DNA of 64,000 bases from Halomonas stenophila (lineage in GTDB: Bacteria; Pseudomonadota; Gammaproteobacteria; Pseudomonadales; Halomonadaceae): positions 124,001 to 188,000 of the forward strand of contig NZ_JACHXR010000005.1 of NCBI RefSeq assembly GCF_014192275.1, in the 5' to 3' direction. Both the position numbers and the translations under genes were made by a program. The notes beneath the pieces are model-generated. The model had not been told where the DNA came from, searched no databases, and saw nothing but the letters and a program-made list of their open reading frames with translations. Below, piece by piece: positions 9,459-17,464 of this stretch. Within the stretch, counting starts at the first letter, position 1; each line of letters opens with the position of its first letter.

Positions 9459-9849
9459 GCTATTGCCGATTTCCTCGTCCAAGTACTTCCACAGGCCGAG
9501 GTTCACTCCCTGGTTGACCCACTTGACCGAGATAGCGCGGCGGTACTCTTTCGATGTCCCTGACAACATGGCGTGCTTTGTCAGGAACCCTATAGGTCTT
9601 GTCCTGGAAACGGCCTTCGATTTCTGCCTTCAACTCATCGGGGGCCAGTTCCAGGCAATTCAAGGTCGCTTTGGTTGCTAACGGTCAAACCATCGTTCTT
9701 CCGCATTAATGTAAGCATTTCTTTCCCCTGCTGGATGGATTGTTTGCTGAGGCGACCGCGTGTCTTGAGGTTCCCGATCCAGCCGCCACACTTCCGTCAT
9801 GAACGACATGAATCGGGAAAAAACAGGGCGGATCATGTCCTCCAGCGGG
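9459..9849. other. Gap with decayed coding debris, no intact gene
   Basis: This stretch lies between the pump gene and the DUF899 gene. On the minus strand, 9460-9663 can be read as about 67 residues (NCLELAPDELKAEIEGRFQD and onward), and a second frame overlapping its end reads SGTSKEYRRAISVKWVNQG, as if one broken gene had suffered a frameshift. I do not recognise the family. The GC content is lower than in the flanking genes. The part from 9680 to 9849 shows nothing I can support. Confidence 0.4.
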
Positions 9850-10644
9850 TCATCTCTCCTTGTCGTAAGCGTCGTGGTGACGTAACCAGTAGCCCGTCTC
9901 GTTGCGCCCCCTGGGAGCGCAGTCGAGCCATTGGTACATGCCCCAGAGGCCATCCAGTCCGCGCGCATAGGTGGAATAGCTGTGGTAGACGACGCCCTCC
10001 TCGAGCACGAAGGCGCTCATGCCCGGCCTCTCGCGCGCGTAGGTAGCCACGTCGGTATCCGTCATGGCAGCGCCCTTGGCGGCCCCATCGGGGGTCTGTC
10101 TTGAGGCTATCTCGGGCCCCTCGCCGCCGTGTAACGGCAACGCCGCCTCGCGGTGATAGTTGTACTCGATGCCCCCTTCGCGTTGTTCTTCCTCGGTGAA
10201 GGCGACCTGGAAATCGGCATTGAAATCGCTGCCGAACGAGGACGCCCAGGGAAAGCTCCACCCCATCCGTCGCTTGAACGCCTGCAGCTTCGCCAGCGGC
10301 GCCCGCGAGATCGCCCAGAGCATCACGTCATGGTGCGCCAGATGCACCGCAAAGCCATTGAAGCCGTCCGCAATCGCCGAGCAGGAGGGGCAGCCCGCCG
10401 TGTAGTCGGGCCCGAACATGAAGTGGTAGACGAGGAGCTGCGAGCGCCCTCGGAAGAGGTCCGCCAGCGTGGCGCTCCCGTCGTCGGTCTCGAACCGGTA
10501 CGCCTTGTCGACCCGGACCCACGGCAACGCCTGACGCCGCTTCGCCAGCTCGTCGCTGCGCCGCGTCAGGGCCTTCTCTTCCTCGAGCAGCGCCAGCCGC
10601 GCCGCCAGCCATTCGTCACGTGTCCCGGTCTTGTGTGTCGTCAT
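9850..10644 (-). CDS. DUF899 family protein (thioredoxin-fold-like)
   Basis: This 264-residue protein belongs to the DUF899 family, predicted to have a thioredoxin-like fold; its function is unknown. Family marks are WLAARLALLEEEKALTRRSD near the N terminus, LPWVRVDKAYRFETDDG, and the central LLVYHFMFGPDYTAGCPSCS with a CPSC pair that may be redox-active. The C terminus has the usual GLDGLWGMYQWLDCAPRGRN. I chose ATG 10644 because GGAGG lies about eight bases upstream; a longer in-frame version adds 23 residues that look unlike the family. It stands alone between debris and a transposase remnant. Confidence 0.88.
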   Translation of the reverse strand: MTTHKTGTRDEWLAARLALLEEEKALTRRSDELAKRRQALPWVRVDKAYRFETDDGSATLADLFRGRSQLLVYHFMFGPDYTAGCPSCSAIADGFNGFAVHLAHHDVMLWAISRAPLAKLQAFKRRMGWSFPWASSFGSDFNADFQVAFTEEEQREGGIEYNYHREAALPLHGGEGPEIASRQTPDGAAKGAAMTDTDVATYARERPGMSAFVLEEGVVYHSYSTYARGLDGLWGMYQWLDCAPRGRNETGYWLRHHDAYDKER

Positions 10645-10819
10645 CGTCTTGCCTCCTTCGCCGGATGCCTGGGGTCGTTCCGTTCCCGAAAGCGCCTGGT
10701 CCTTCGAGGTCATGAGATATATCTAGTAGCGAGTGATCGAGTGGTGGGAGTAAAAAAGGTGGCGGGATTCGGATGGACTCGTTGATCACGGCCGCGGCAC
10801 GGGCACTCGCGGCAGGCGA

Positions 10820-11023
10820 TCCCCTCGGTGACGTCACCGTGAACGGGCGGTTCAGCAGGTGGGGCGCCACCGGCAGGGTGTGCTGACTGTCGGTTGCATG
10901 ACGCCAGCGTCGCCGCTGCCGTGCCTCTACGCCGGCGTCCCGCATCAGGCTGCGGGCCTGGTAACGGCGACGTCGTAGCCGCGGCGTCGCAGCTCTCTGG
11001 CCATGCGGCGGCTGCCGTAGCTG
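10820..11023 (-). mobile_element. Broken IS3-family transposase OrfB (internal part)
   Basis: Two frames on the minus strand together give the middle of an IS3-type OrfB. The first reads SYGSRRMARELRRRGYDVAV, followed after a frameshift at about 10955 by ARSLMRDAGVEARQRRRW and then TDSQHTLPVAPHLLNRPFTV. This is the conserved segment just before the DDE catalytic core, and the core itself is missing. The remnant begins three bases after the stop codon of the HPP gene. No terminal repeats were seen. A second remnant of the same family, from the C-terminal end of OrfB, lies at about 3615-3700 next to a copy of the HPP 3' end. Confidence 0.8.
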
Positions 11024-11025
11024 CC

Positions 11026-11529
11026 CTAAAGCCAATACGTCGGCCAGCGTCGTTCGGTTCCCAGGTTGTTGATCAGCAGCGCGACCAGCACCAGGCTCAC
11101 CGAGCCCGCCAGTACCGGCATCAGCAGGAAGTCATAGCCGACGGCGCCGGACATCATCACCACCAGCGGATTGGCGCCCGCCGGGGGATGCACCACGTGC
11201 AGGGCCTGCATCAGGGCGATGGCCAGCCCGACGCCAACCGCCATGGCCAGCGGCCCGGTGTCCAGCAGCTGCATGACGACCAGGCCGACCAGCGCCGCGA
11301 CCAGGTGGCCGCCGACCACGTTGCGGGGCTGGGCCAGCGGTGCCCCCGGCGCGGCGAACAGCAGCACACAGGTGGCACCGAAGGGCGCCATCAGCAGCGG
11401 CACTTCGGTGAGCCGGGTCAGCCAGGCCACCAGGCCGATGCCGCTGATGCCGCCCACCAGGCCGGTGAGAATCTGGAGGGTGTCGGGACGCGCCGGCAGG
11501 GTGCCGCCGCCCTTCATCTTGTGAAGCAT
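11026..11529 (-). CDS. HPP-family integral membrane protein
   Basis: This 167-residue protein has four to five predicted membrane helices and the name-giving motif in HVVHPPAGANPLVV. HPP proteins are membrane proteins; some plant and cyanobacterial members are linked to nitrite transport, and the role in proteobacteria is open. I chose ATG 11529 (MLHKMKGGG), preceded by GAGG; the frame extends 20 codons upstream into the operator and is probably not translated there. It is divergent from a TetR gene with a clear palindromic operator between them, so it is likely repressed by that regulator. An IS3-type remnant abuts its stop codon. Confidence 0.87.
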   Translation of the reverse strand: MLHKMKGGGTLPARPDTLQILTGLVGGISGIGLVAWLTRLTEVPLLMAPFGATCVLLFAAPGAPLAQPRNVVGGHLVAALVGLVVMQLLDTGPLAMAVGVGLAIALMQALHVVHPPAGANPLVVMMSGAVGYDFLLMPVLAGSVSLVLVALLINNLGTERRWPTYWL

Positions 11530-11551
11530 GGGGATCGCCTCGTCAGGGTTA

Positions 11552-11571
11552 TGTACAGACAGGTCTGTACA
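11552..11571. promoter_or_regulatory. Palindromic operator between the HPP and TetR genes
   Basis: The 20-base sequence TGTACAGACAGGTCTGTACA is an inverted repeat with nine matching bases per arm and only the two central bases unpaired. It lies 22 bases outside the HPP start and 53 bases before the TetR start. This is the usual size, symmetry and place for a TetR-family operator (NemR/AcuR-like regulators use related GAC-GGTC cores). Binding by the adjacent TetR protein and autoregulation are inferred. Confidence 0.75.
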
Positions 11572-11624
11572 GTAGTAGCATGAGCGCATCGAAGCAAGGC
11601 ATCCGATGACGAGGAGGTGGATTC

Positions 11625-12215
11625 ATGGCCAAGCGCGACGACATCCTGGCGACGGCGACGCGGTTGTTCGGGGAATACGGCTATCACGCGGTCGGCGTGG
11701 ACCGGATCCGGGACGAGGCCGGGGTCTCGAAGATGACGCTGTATCACCACTTTTCCGGCAAGGAGGCGCTGGTGGAGGCGGTGCTGGAACGGCGCCACGA
11801 GCGCTTCATGGACTCCCTGGGGGCGGCGGTCGAGTCGGCGGGCACGGCGGAGGCCCGGCTGCGCGCCGTCTTCGACTGGCATGCCCGCTGGTTCGCCTCC
11901 GAGCGGTTCCATGGCTGCATGTTCCTCAAGGCGACCGAGGAATACGCCCGGGAGCCGGCTTCCCTGCTGGCGCTCTCGCGGCGGCACAAGGCCGAGGTGA
12001 AGGCGCTGGTGGAGACCATCCTCGCCGAGATGCACGGCGAGGCGGCGTCGCGCATGGCGCGCCTCGTCCAGGTGACCCTGGACGGCATGATCGTCAACGC
12101 CTACCTGTTCGGCCCGGAGGCCGTGGACGATGCCTGGGCGGCGCTGGCGCCCCTGCTGGAGCTGGACGCCAGTCCACTGGACCGCGCGGGCGAGGCGGAC
12201 TGGACGCGCCCCTGA
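11625..12215 (+). CDS. TetR-family transcriptional regulator
   Basis: This is a 196-residue one-component repressor. The N-terminal helix-turn-helix is typical: DDILATATRLFGEYGYHAVG, then VDRIRDEAGVSKMTLYHHFS and GKEALVEAVLERR. The C-terminal ligand domain resembles the TetR_C subgroup with FHGCMFLKATEEY, seen in regulators next to oxidoreductases and small membrane proteins. The start ATG has GAGGAGG nine bases upstream. It is divergent from the HPP gene, with the palindrome at 11552-11571 between them, so repression of the HPP gene and of itself is likely. The inducer is unknown. Confidence 0.92.
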   Translation: MAKRDDILATATRLFGEYGYHAVGVDRIRDEAGVSKMTLYHHFSGKEALVEAVLERRHERFMDSLGAAVESAGTAEARLRAVFDWHARWFASERFHGCMFLKATEEYAREPASLLALSRRHKAEVKALVETILAEMHGEAASRMARLVQVTLDGMIVNAYLFGPEAVDDAWAALAPLLELDASPLDRAGEADWTRP

Positions 12216-12288
12216 CGCTGCAGCGCTGGCCGTCTCGGCCGATCAGCGCCACCATGGCATTCGGAATCGCATGACGGGAGCCTGGAGC

Positions 12289-12777
12289 ATGGATACCGAG
12301 CGTTTCGAGCTCGACGCCCCGATCGGGGTGATCGCCGATACTCACGGCACCCTGCGCGACGAGGCGCTGGCGCTGCTCGAGGGCTGCGGGCTGATCGTGC
12401 ACCTCGGCGACGTGGGCAGCCGGGAACGGGACGAGGCGATCCTCGCGCGGCTCGCCGAGCTGGCGCCGCTGGTCGCCGTGCGCGGCAACGTCGACACCGC
12501 GGCCTGGGCCGAGCGGCTGCCCTGGCATCGGGACCTGGTGGTCAACGGCTGGCGCCTGCAACTGGTGCACGATATCGCCGACGTCGACGACGCCACCGCC
12601 TGCGACGCCGTGCTCCATGGCCACTCCCACAAGGCGCGCAACGAGTGGCAGGGCGGCCGGCTGTGGTTCAACCCCGGCGGCGCCGGCCGCCGCCGCTTCT
12701 CGCTGCCGCTGACCCTGGGCCAGCTGTGGGCCGACGAGACGTCCCTGCGCGGCGCCATCCTGCACTTGCCACTTTGA
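12289..12777 (+). CDS. Small calcineurin-like (YfcE/MJ0936-type) metallophosphoesterase
   Basis: This 162-residue protein has the compact phosphodiesterase fold. Metal-binding motifs appear in order: IGVIADTHGTL (D-x-H), VHLGDVGS (G-D), VAVRGNVD (G-N-x-D in place of the longer G-N-C-D), LVHDI, and GHSHKA (G-H-T/S-H). The YfcE group hydrolyses phosphodiesters with Mn; the physiological substrate is uncertain. In many members the motif after LV is HG; here it is HD, a small deviation. I took ATG 12289 because GGGAG lies eight bases upstream; ATG 12271 is possible. The gene follows the TetR gene by 73 bases and is convergent with the CMD-family gene. Confidence 0.88.
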   Translation: MDTERFELDAPIGVIADTHGTLRDEALALLEGCGLIVHLGDVGSRERDEAILARLAELAPLVAVRGNVDTAAWAERLPWHRDLVVNGWRLQLVHDIADVDDATACDAVLHGHSHKARNEWQGGRLWFNPGGAGRRRFSLPLTLGQLWADETSLRGAILHLPL

Positions 12778-12814
12778 TCGATGTCGAGGCTCCGAGCTGG
12801 CGCCGCGGCCCCCT

Positions 12815-13207
12815 TCAGCGCTTCGCATCCTGTGCCCGGAAGGCCGCCTTGGCGGCGCTCATGGCATTCATCGCCGCGGGAATGCCGGCATACACCGCCA
12901 CCTGCAGGACGATCTCGACGATTTCCTCGCGGGTCACCCCGGTGTGCATTGCCGCACGCAGGTGGAACTCCAGCTGGCCAGGCGCGGTGCCCATGGCGCC
13001 GAGCATCGCCACGGTCAGCATCTCGCGGGTCTTCAGATCGATGCCGTCGCGGGCGACGACATCGGCGAAGGCGAAGCCCAGCAGGATCTCGGTCGCCTGG
13101 GCGTGGAAATCGTCCAAGTTGTTCGCAACCCGCGCCGGGGCGTCCGGCTCCAGGCGCGCCAGCAGGGCCAGGGCGTCGTCGCGACGACTGGAATGGGCAT
13201 CGCTCAT
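12815..13207 (-). CDS. Carboxymuconolactone decarboxylase (CMD) family protein
   Basis: This 130-residue protein resembles PcaC-type gamma-carboxymuconolactone decarboxylase in length and pattern: [20 protein letters not shown], then [20 protein letters not shown] and [19 protein letters not shown], which carries the conserved His and the YAGxPAA block. It lacks the CxxC of AhpD peroxidases. Its start overlaps the stop of the aldo/keto reductase gene by four bases (ATGA), so the two are translationally coupled. Members outside the protocatechuate pathway often accompany quinone or aldehyde reductases, so a detoxification role is as likely as PcaC. No other pca gene is near. Confidence 0.88.
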   Translation of the reverse strand: MSDAHSSRRDDALALLARLEPDAPARVANNLDDFHAQATEILLGFAFADVVARDGIDLKTREMLTVAMLGAMGTAPGQLEFHLRAAMHTGVTREEIVEIVLQVAVYAGIPAAMNAMSAAKAAFRAQDAKR

Positions 13208-14187
13208 GCGTTCACTCCCTTCATGCCTTCCGGGGTATAGCGTTCGCCGGTCACAGGGATACGGGAGGTGATCGCTTCCAGCCGCTGTTGTTCCTCCGGG
13301 GTCAGCGTGAGGCTCGCCGCCGCGGCATTCTCCTCCAGATAGCGCCGCTGCTTGGTGCCCGGGATCGGCACGATATCGGGGCCCTTGGAGAGCAGCCAGG
13401 CGAGCGACAGCTGGGCCGGCGTGCAGCCCTTGTGGGCCGCCATGTCCGCGATCGCCTCGGCGATCCGGCGGTTGGCCGCCATCGCCTCTTCCGTGAAACG
13501 TGGCAGGTTGGGGCGAAAGTCGCAGTCGTCGAACGATGTCGCATCCTGGAAACGCCCGGTCAGGAAGCCGCGGCCCAGCGGCGAGTACGGCACGAAGCCG
13601 ATGCCGAGCTCTCGGCAGGTCGGCAGCACCTCGTCTTCCACCTCTCGCGCCCATAGCGAGTATTCGGTCTGAACGGCGCTGATCGGATGCACGGCGTGGG
13701 CCCGCCGCAGGGTGTCAGCGCTGACCTCGCACAGGCCGATGCGGGCGATCTTGCCCTCCTCGACGAGACGCGCCAGCCCGTCGATGGTGTCCTCGATCGG
13801 CCGCTCGGCATCGATGCGATGCACGTAGTAGAGATCGATCCGCTCGACGCCGAGCCGGCGCAGCGAGGCTTCGCAGGCCTCGCGGGCATAGGTCGCACCG
13901 TTGTCCAGACTTCGCTGGTATTCGCCGGGCTGGCGCACGATGCCGAACTTGGTCGCGACCTTCACGTCGGCCCGCTGGCGGGACAGGACGTCGCCGATCA
14001 GGGTCTCGTTGTGGTGGGAGCCGTACATGTCGGCGGTGTCGAAGAAGTCCACGCCGAGCTCGATCGCCCTGGCCAATACGCGCCGGGATTCGTCATCATT
14101 GCGTGGACCGTAGAATTCGCTCATGCCCATGCAGCCCAGGCCGATGGCCGAGACCGTCAGGTCCTTTCCGAGAGTGCGTCGTTGCAT
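13204..14187 (-). CDS. Aldo/keto reductase
   Basis: This 327-residue NADPH-dependent oxidoreductase has a TIM-barrel fold. It carries [17 protein letters not shown] family text ([19 protein letters not shown]), the catalytic Asp-Tyr region [14 protein letters not shown], the catalytic Lys in VATKFGI, and the catalytic His in YYVHRID. The C-terminal [15 protein letters not shown] binds the cofactor phosphate. It is of the YakC/AKR13 type, which reduces aldehydes and quinones. The start ATG 14187 has GGAGA nine bases upstream. It is followed with overlap by the CMD-family gene and lies divergent from a LysR gene, which probably controls both. Confidence 0.93.
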   Translation of the reverse strand: MQRRTLGKDLTVSAIGLGCMGMSEFYGPRNDDESRRVLARAIELGVDFFDTADMYGSHHNETLIGDVLSRQRADVKVATKFGIVRQPGEYQRSLDNGATYAREACEASLRRLGVERIDLYYVHRIDAERPIEDTIDGLARLVEEGKIARIGLCEVSADTLRRAHAVHPISAVQTEYSLWAREVEDEVLPTCRELGIGFVPYSPLGRGFLTGRFQDATSFDDCDFRPNLPRFTEEAMAANRRIAEAIADMAAHKGCTPAQLSLAWLLSKGPDIVPIPGTKQRRYLEENAAAASLTLTPEEQQRLEAITSRIPVTGERYTPEGMKGVNA

Positions 14188-14255
14188 GCTGGCGTCTCCT
14201 GTCGCGTTGAGGAAAATGACGGAAGGCAGCGTCACACACACCAGGAACGAGCAAC

Positions 14256-15191
14256 ATGCACGACTCCGGAAAGGGGATTTCCAGGAATGAGAAGCCGGCC
14301 TCGCGCCGGGTCGACTGGAACGATGCCAGCGCCTTTCTCGCGGTGGCGCGCCACGGCACCCTGAGTGGGGCGGCGTCGATGCTCGGGGTGGGGATTGCCA
14401 CCCTGGCGCGACGCATCGAACGCCTGGAGGCCGCGATGCGGATTCCGCTCTTCGTCCGCCAGCAGTCGGGCTATCGGCTCACCGCGGAAGGGGAGGGGCT
14501 CATCCCCAAGGCCGAGGCGCTGGAGGCCGCCGCCCATGCCTTCGCCTCGGGCGTTGAAGACGACCATGCGATGACCGGGCGAGTCAGGTTGGCCACCGCC
14601 GAGAACCTGGCGACCCGCCTGATCCTGCCGGCCCTGCCGACCTTCCGGGAACGCCATCCGGGGCTTTCGATCGATCTCGTCACGGATATCCCGACCGCCA
14701 ACCTGCAGCGCCGGGACGCCGACCTGGCGATCCGCATGGTCAAGCCCGAGCGGGGCAACGTGTCGTTCCGGCGGTTGGGCACCCTGGGTTACGGGCTCTA
14801 CGCCAGCGCCGATTACCTGGCGCGGCGCCTGGCCGGCTCACGGGCGGGCGGCTGCGACGATGATGCCTTTATCACCTGGGGGGAGCGGCAGGCCCACCTG
14901 CCCGCCGCCCGCTGGGTGGAGGACGTCCTCCAGGGCCGGGCGCCCGCGCTCACCACGACATCGCTCCACACCCAGGCCGTCGCGGCCTCGGCGGGGCTCG
15001 GGCTAGCGGTGCTGCCACACCTGGTGGCGCGCGATTCCGGCCTGGTCTGCGTCGAGGCGGACCTCGGCGTCGCGCAGGACATCTACCTGGTCATCCAGAC
15101 CGACCTGTCGCGCGCGCCGCGGGTGCGGGCGCTGGCCGACTTCCTCGGCGAGCTGGTCATTCGCAACCGTGACCGGCTAAGTGGTCCCTGA
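14256..15191 (+). CDS. LysR-family regulator divergent from the aldo/keto reductase
   Basis: This is a 311-residue LysR regulator. The DNA-binding helix-turn-helix is [20 protein letters not shown] followed by [19 protein letters not shown]; the usual residue Q after the first helix is replaced by GI. The effector domain follows ([20 protein letters not shown]). A serine, arginine and lysine-rich N-terminal extension of about 19 residues precedes the HTH, so a later start is possible. Only 68 bases separate it from the aldo/keto reductase, a classical LysR layout with a shared control region. The ligand is unknown. Confidence 0.9.
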   Translation: MHDSGKGISRNEKPASRRVDWNDASAFLAVARHGTLSGAASMLGVGIATLARRIERLEAAMRIPLFVRQQSGYRLTAEGEGLIPKAEALEAAAHAFASGVEDDHAMTGRVRLATAENLATRLILPALPTFRERHPGLSIDLVTDIPTANLQRRDADLAIRMVKPERGNVSFRRLGTLGYGLYASADYLARRLAGSRAGGCDDDAFITWGERQAHLPAARWVEDVLQGRAPALTTTSLHTQAVAASAGLGLAVLPHLVARDSGLVCVEADLGVAQDIYLVIQTDLSRAPRVRALADFLGELVIRNRDRLSGP

Positions 15192-15323
15192 GCGCGCCAG
15201 ACATCTCCCATTACTCCTGCTTTGCTGTTCGAAGATGGCGACCGCGTTTCGCCAGCGGGGCATGGACGGGCTCCAGCCAGGGCCGGTACATCTGGCTGGC
15301 CGGACTGCTCGGGTCTTGTATTG

Positions 15324-16205
15324 CTAGACGTTCCGGAATTTTCCCCTACGCCGCAGGTGCTCCAGGGCAAGCTGGGCACGGCTCGACAGTGGCCATTCGG
15401 CACGGTGGACCAGCCATAGTGTGTCGACCACCGATGCACCACCTTCGACCACCCGGATCTCCTCCTGACGGGCGAAGGCCTGGCGCGCATAGCACGGCAA
15501 CACGGTAAAGCCCAGACCACGGGCCACCGGCTCGAGAATCAGGCCGATCTGATTGCTGAAGCCGCGCAACGGCAGGCTGCGGATGCCGGGATGACCGGGG
15601 AAGCGCCGACTCAACAGGCGGGTGGCCATCGCCTGCCCGTCGGGGTGATCGATGAATCCCAGGCGTTGCAGATCCGACCACTCGTGACCTTTCCCATGGG
15701 CCGGCACGACCAGTTCCAGCGGCTCCTCGGCGAACAGCGTTGCGACCAGTCGCGGGTCGTCGGGCTTCAGGCTGACCAGGCCCAGCTCGTAGCGGTTGTT
15801 CAACACGGCATCGAGTACCTCGTCATCCGGGGCGAAGCGATGGCGGACCACGAGCCCGGGGCTCGCCAGCTGCAGGTCGAGCAACTCGGTGTAGAGGGAC
15901 AAGCCGATACTGCCGGGGCTGATCAGACTGACCTCGCCATGCTCGGCATCCGCCTCCGAGAGCCGCAACTGCAGACGCTTGTCGGCCTGCTCGACCTCCT
16001 GGCAGTAAGCCAGGAAGGCATGCCCTGCCGGTGTCAGCTCGAGCCGACGTGGGCGACGAAGCATCAGGGGACCCAGCCGTGACTCCAGATGACGCACGTG
16101 CTGGCTCACCGCCGCCTGCGTCAAGCCGAGGTGATCGGCGGTACGGGTGAAATTGCCCAGTTCAGCGAGCGTCGTGAAAGTGCGCAGCCACTGCGGATTC
16201 AGCAT
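15324..16205 (-). CDS. LysR-family regulator divergent from the VOC protein
   Basis: This 293-residue regulator has a canonical helix-turn-helix: LRTFTTLAELGNFTRTADHL, then GLTQAAVSQHVRHLESRLG. The effector domain continues to the C terminus (SLPLRGFSNQIGLILEPVAR). It lies head to head with the VOC gene, 95 bases apart, and a palindrome sits ten bases outside its start (16215-16229). Autoregulation and control of the VOC gene are inferred. The gene has no close functional match that I can name. Confidence 0.9.
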   Translation of the reverse strand: MLNPQWLRTFTTLAELGNFTRTADHLGLTQAAVSQHVRHLESRLGPLMLRRPRRLELTPAGHAFLAYCQEVEQADKRLQLRLSEADAEHGEVSLISPGSIGLSLYTELLDLQLASPGLVVRHRFAPDDEVLDAVLNNRYELGLVSLKPDDPRLVATLFAEEPLELVVPAHGKGHEWSDLQRLGFIDHPDGQAMATRLLSRRFPGHPGIRSLPLRGFSNQIGLILEPVARGLGFTVLPCYARQAFARQEEIRVVEGGASVVDTLWLVHRAEWPLSSRAQLALEHLRRRGKFRNV

Positions 16206-16214
16206 AAAGAAATC

Positions 16215-16229
16215 TTATCGATTCGATAA
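16215..16229. promoter_or_regulatory. Likely LysR operator (palindrome)
   Basis: TTATCGATTCGATAA is a 7-1-7 perfect inverted repeat and fits the general LysR pattern of an interrupted dyad of about 15 bases with T and A ends. It lies ten bases before the LysR start and in the shared intergenic region with the VOC gene. The region is AT-rich compared with its surroundings. Confidence 0.5.
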
Positions 16230-16300
16230 CTCGACCATGGTTCTTATTATACCTTGTTCGACCTATGCTGCTCGCACAATCACTGCATGGAGCAGCCACC

Positions 16301-16801
16301 ATGACCGCAACCTATCCGCGCAGCTTTTCCCACATCGGCCTGTCGGTGACCGACCTCGACGCCGCCGTCACCTTCTACACCGAGGTACTGGGCTGGTACC
16401 TGATCATGCCACCGACCATCATCCGCGAGGACGATTCGGCTATCGGGGTGATGTGCACCGACGTCTTCGGGGCTGGCTGGGAGGGCTTCCGTATCGCTCA
16501 CTTGTCCACCGGCGACCGCGTCGGTGTGGAGATCTTCGAGTTCCAGAACGCCGAGCGGCCGGAGAACAATTTCGAATACTGGAAGAGCGGCGTCTTCCAT
16601 TTCTGCGTCCAGGACCCGGACGTGGAGGGGTTGGCCGAGCGCATCGTCGCCGCCGGCGGCAAGCAGCGCATGCCGGTGCGTGAGTACTTCCCCGGCGAGA
16701 AGCCCTACCGCATGGTCTACATGGAGGACCCCTTCGGCAACATCCTCGAGATCTACAGCCACAGCTACGAACTGACCTACTCGGCGGGAGCCTACGAGTA
16801 A
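16301..16801 (+). CDS. VOC (glyoxalase/bleomycin-resistance) superfamily protein
   Basis: This is a 166-residue vicinal-oxygen-chelate protein. The first beta-alpha-beta-beta-beta module starts with FSHIGLSVTDLDAAVTFYTE (metal His in SHIG), and the second contains SGVFHFCVQDPDVEGLAERI and ends with EDPFGNILEIYSHSYE, with the conserved Glu ligand. Such proteins act as lyases, extradiol-type dioxygenases or binding proteins; the substrate cannot be assigned. I chose ATG 16301 with GGAG upstream over an ATG 12 codons earlier. It is divergently paired with a LysR regulator, so it is probably an inducible single-gene unit. Confidence 0.88.
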   Translation: MTATYPRSFSHIGLSVTDLDAAVTFYTEVLGWYLIMPPTIIREDDSAIGVMCTDVFGAGWEGFRIAHLSTGDRVGVEIFEFQNAERPENNFEYWKSGVFHFCVQDPDVEGLAERIVAAGGKQRMPVREYFPGEKPYRMVYMEDPFGNILEIYSHSYELTYSAGAYE

Positions 16802-17464
16802 GCGCTACTGATCCCCTGTTTCCTGCAATATCCCACTCTCCACCAGGATAAACCCGTGTTTGGCATGGGGGATGCCGGTGTAGACCTGTTCCCGCGTGAG
16901 GATGGGGCCGGGGCGTCCGGCCGCAGCGTGGCGGTGTGGCTAAACACCGAGCCTTGTGACGTGTGGAGGGACATGGCGACTACGGTTTTCTCGCATGGCA
17001 ACAGGCCCGTGGAAGCTAGTCCGAAATGTTATGTCAGATGTCTTGTAATTGGTGTGGCAAATGTCTTACAGACCTCTGCAAGAGACTCACATGTGAAATG
17101 GTACAACTCACACGTACCCCATATCGTATTTCTTTTCCCTGAGTTAACTGCGACTACTACGGTGATAGGTGCGAGATGTCGGCATTACATTCCTCAGGAG
17201 TGAAAGTGCTTGGATAAGTAATGATTGCAATTCGTTGTATTTATTGGGTGTTTAGGGAGATGTCATGAATGCTTCATAACTATGACAGGCTCCGTCATGA
17301 GTCGCAGTGAATCATCCGATTAATTCAAGTCGGTGTATGTGCTGCATCGAAAGGTATATGTCTGCGCTTGAAACGGTGTTTAACGGCCATCGTGAGCCCC
17401 GGTAATCAGGTTGAAACTTCCGGGAATAGACATGGTGGCAGGAAAACAGGGGAGGGGCATGAAG
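16802..17464. other. Long intergenic region, lower-GC from about 17000
   Basis: The first 190 bases are GC-rich and look like eroded coding sequence, but I could not assign them. From about 17000 the composition turns AT-rich. A frame of 115 codons on the plus strand at 16856-17203 lacks a ribosome-binding site and recognisable content, and I do not count it as a gene. The last part must hold the promoter of the cupin gene. Confidence 0.45.

Noticed and set aside
7566..9569. A 667-codon minus-strand frame opposite the RND pump
   Set aside because: It mirrors the pump codons and has no recognisable content except its first residues, which belong to the debris at 9460-9570.
3514..11104. A composite transposon bounded by the two HPP/IS3 scars
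   Set aside because: The two transposase fragments cover different parts of OrfB, no terminal repeats or target duplications were seen, and the DNA between them includes an ordinary efflux operon.
12815..13207. Assigning this gene as pcaC
   Set aside because: It is coupled to an aldo/keto reductase and there is no protocatechuate gene nearby; the family is used for other purposes as well.
16856..17203. A 115-codon plus-strand frame
   Set aside because: It crosses a composition break, has no ribosome-binding site and no recognisable sequence.
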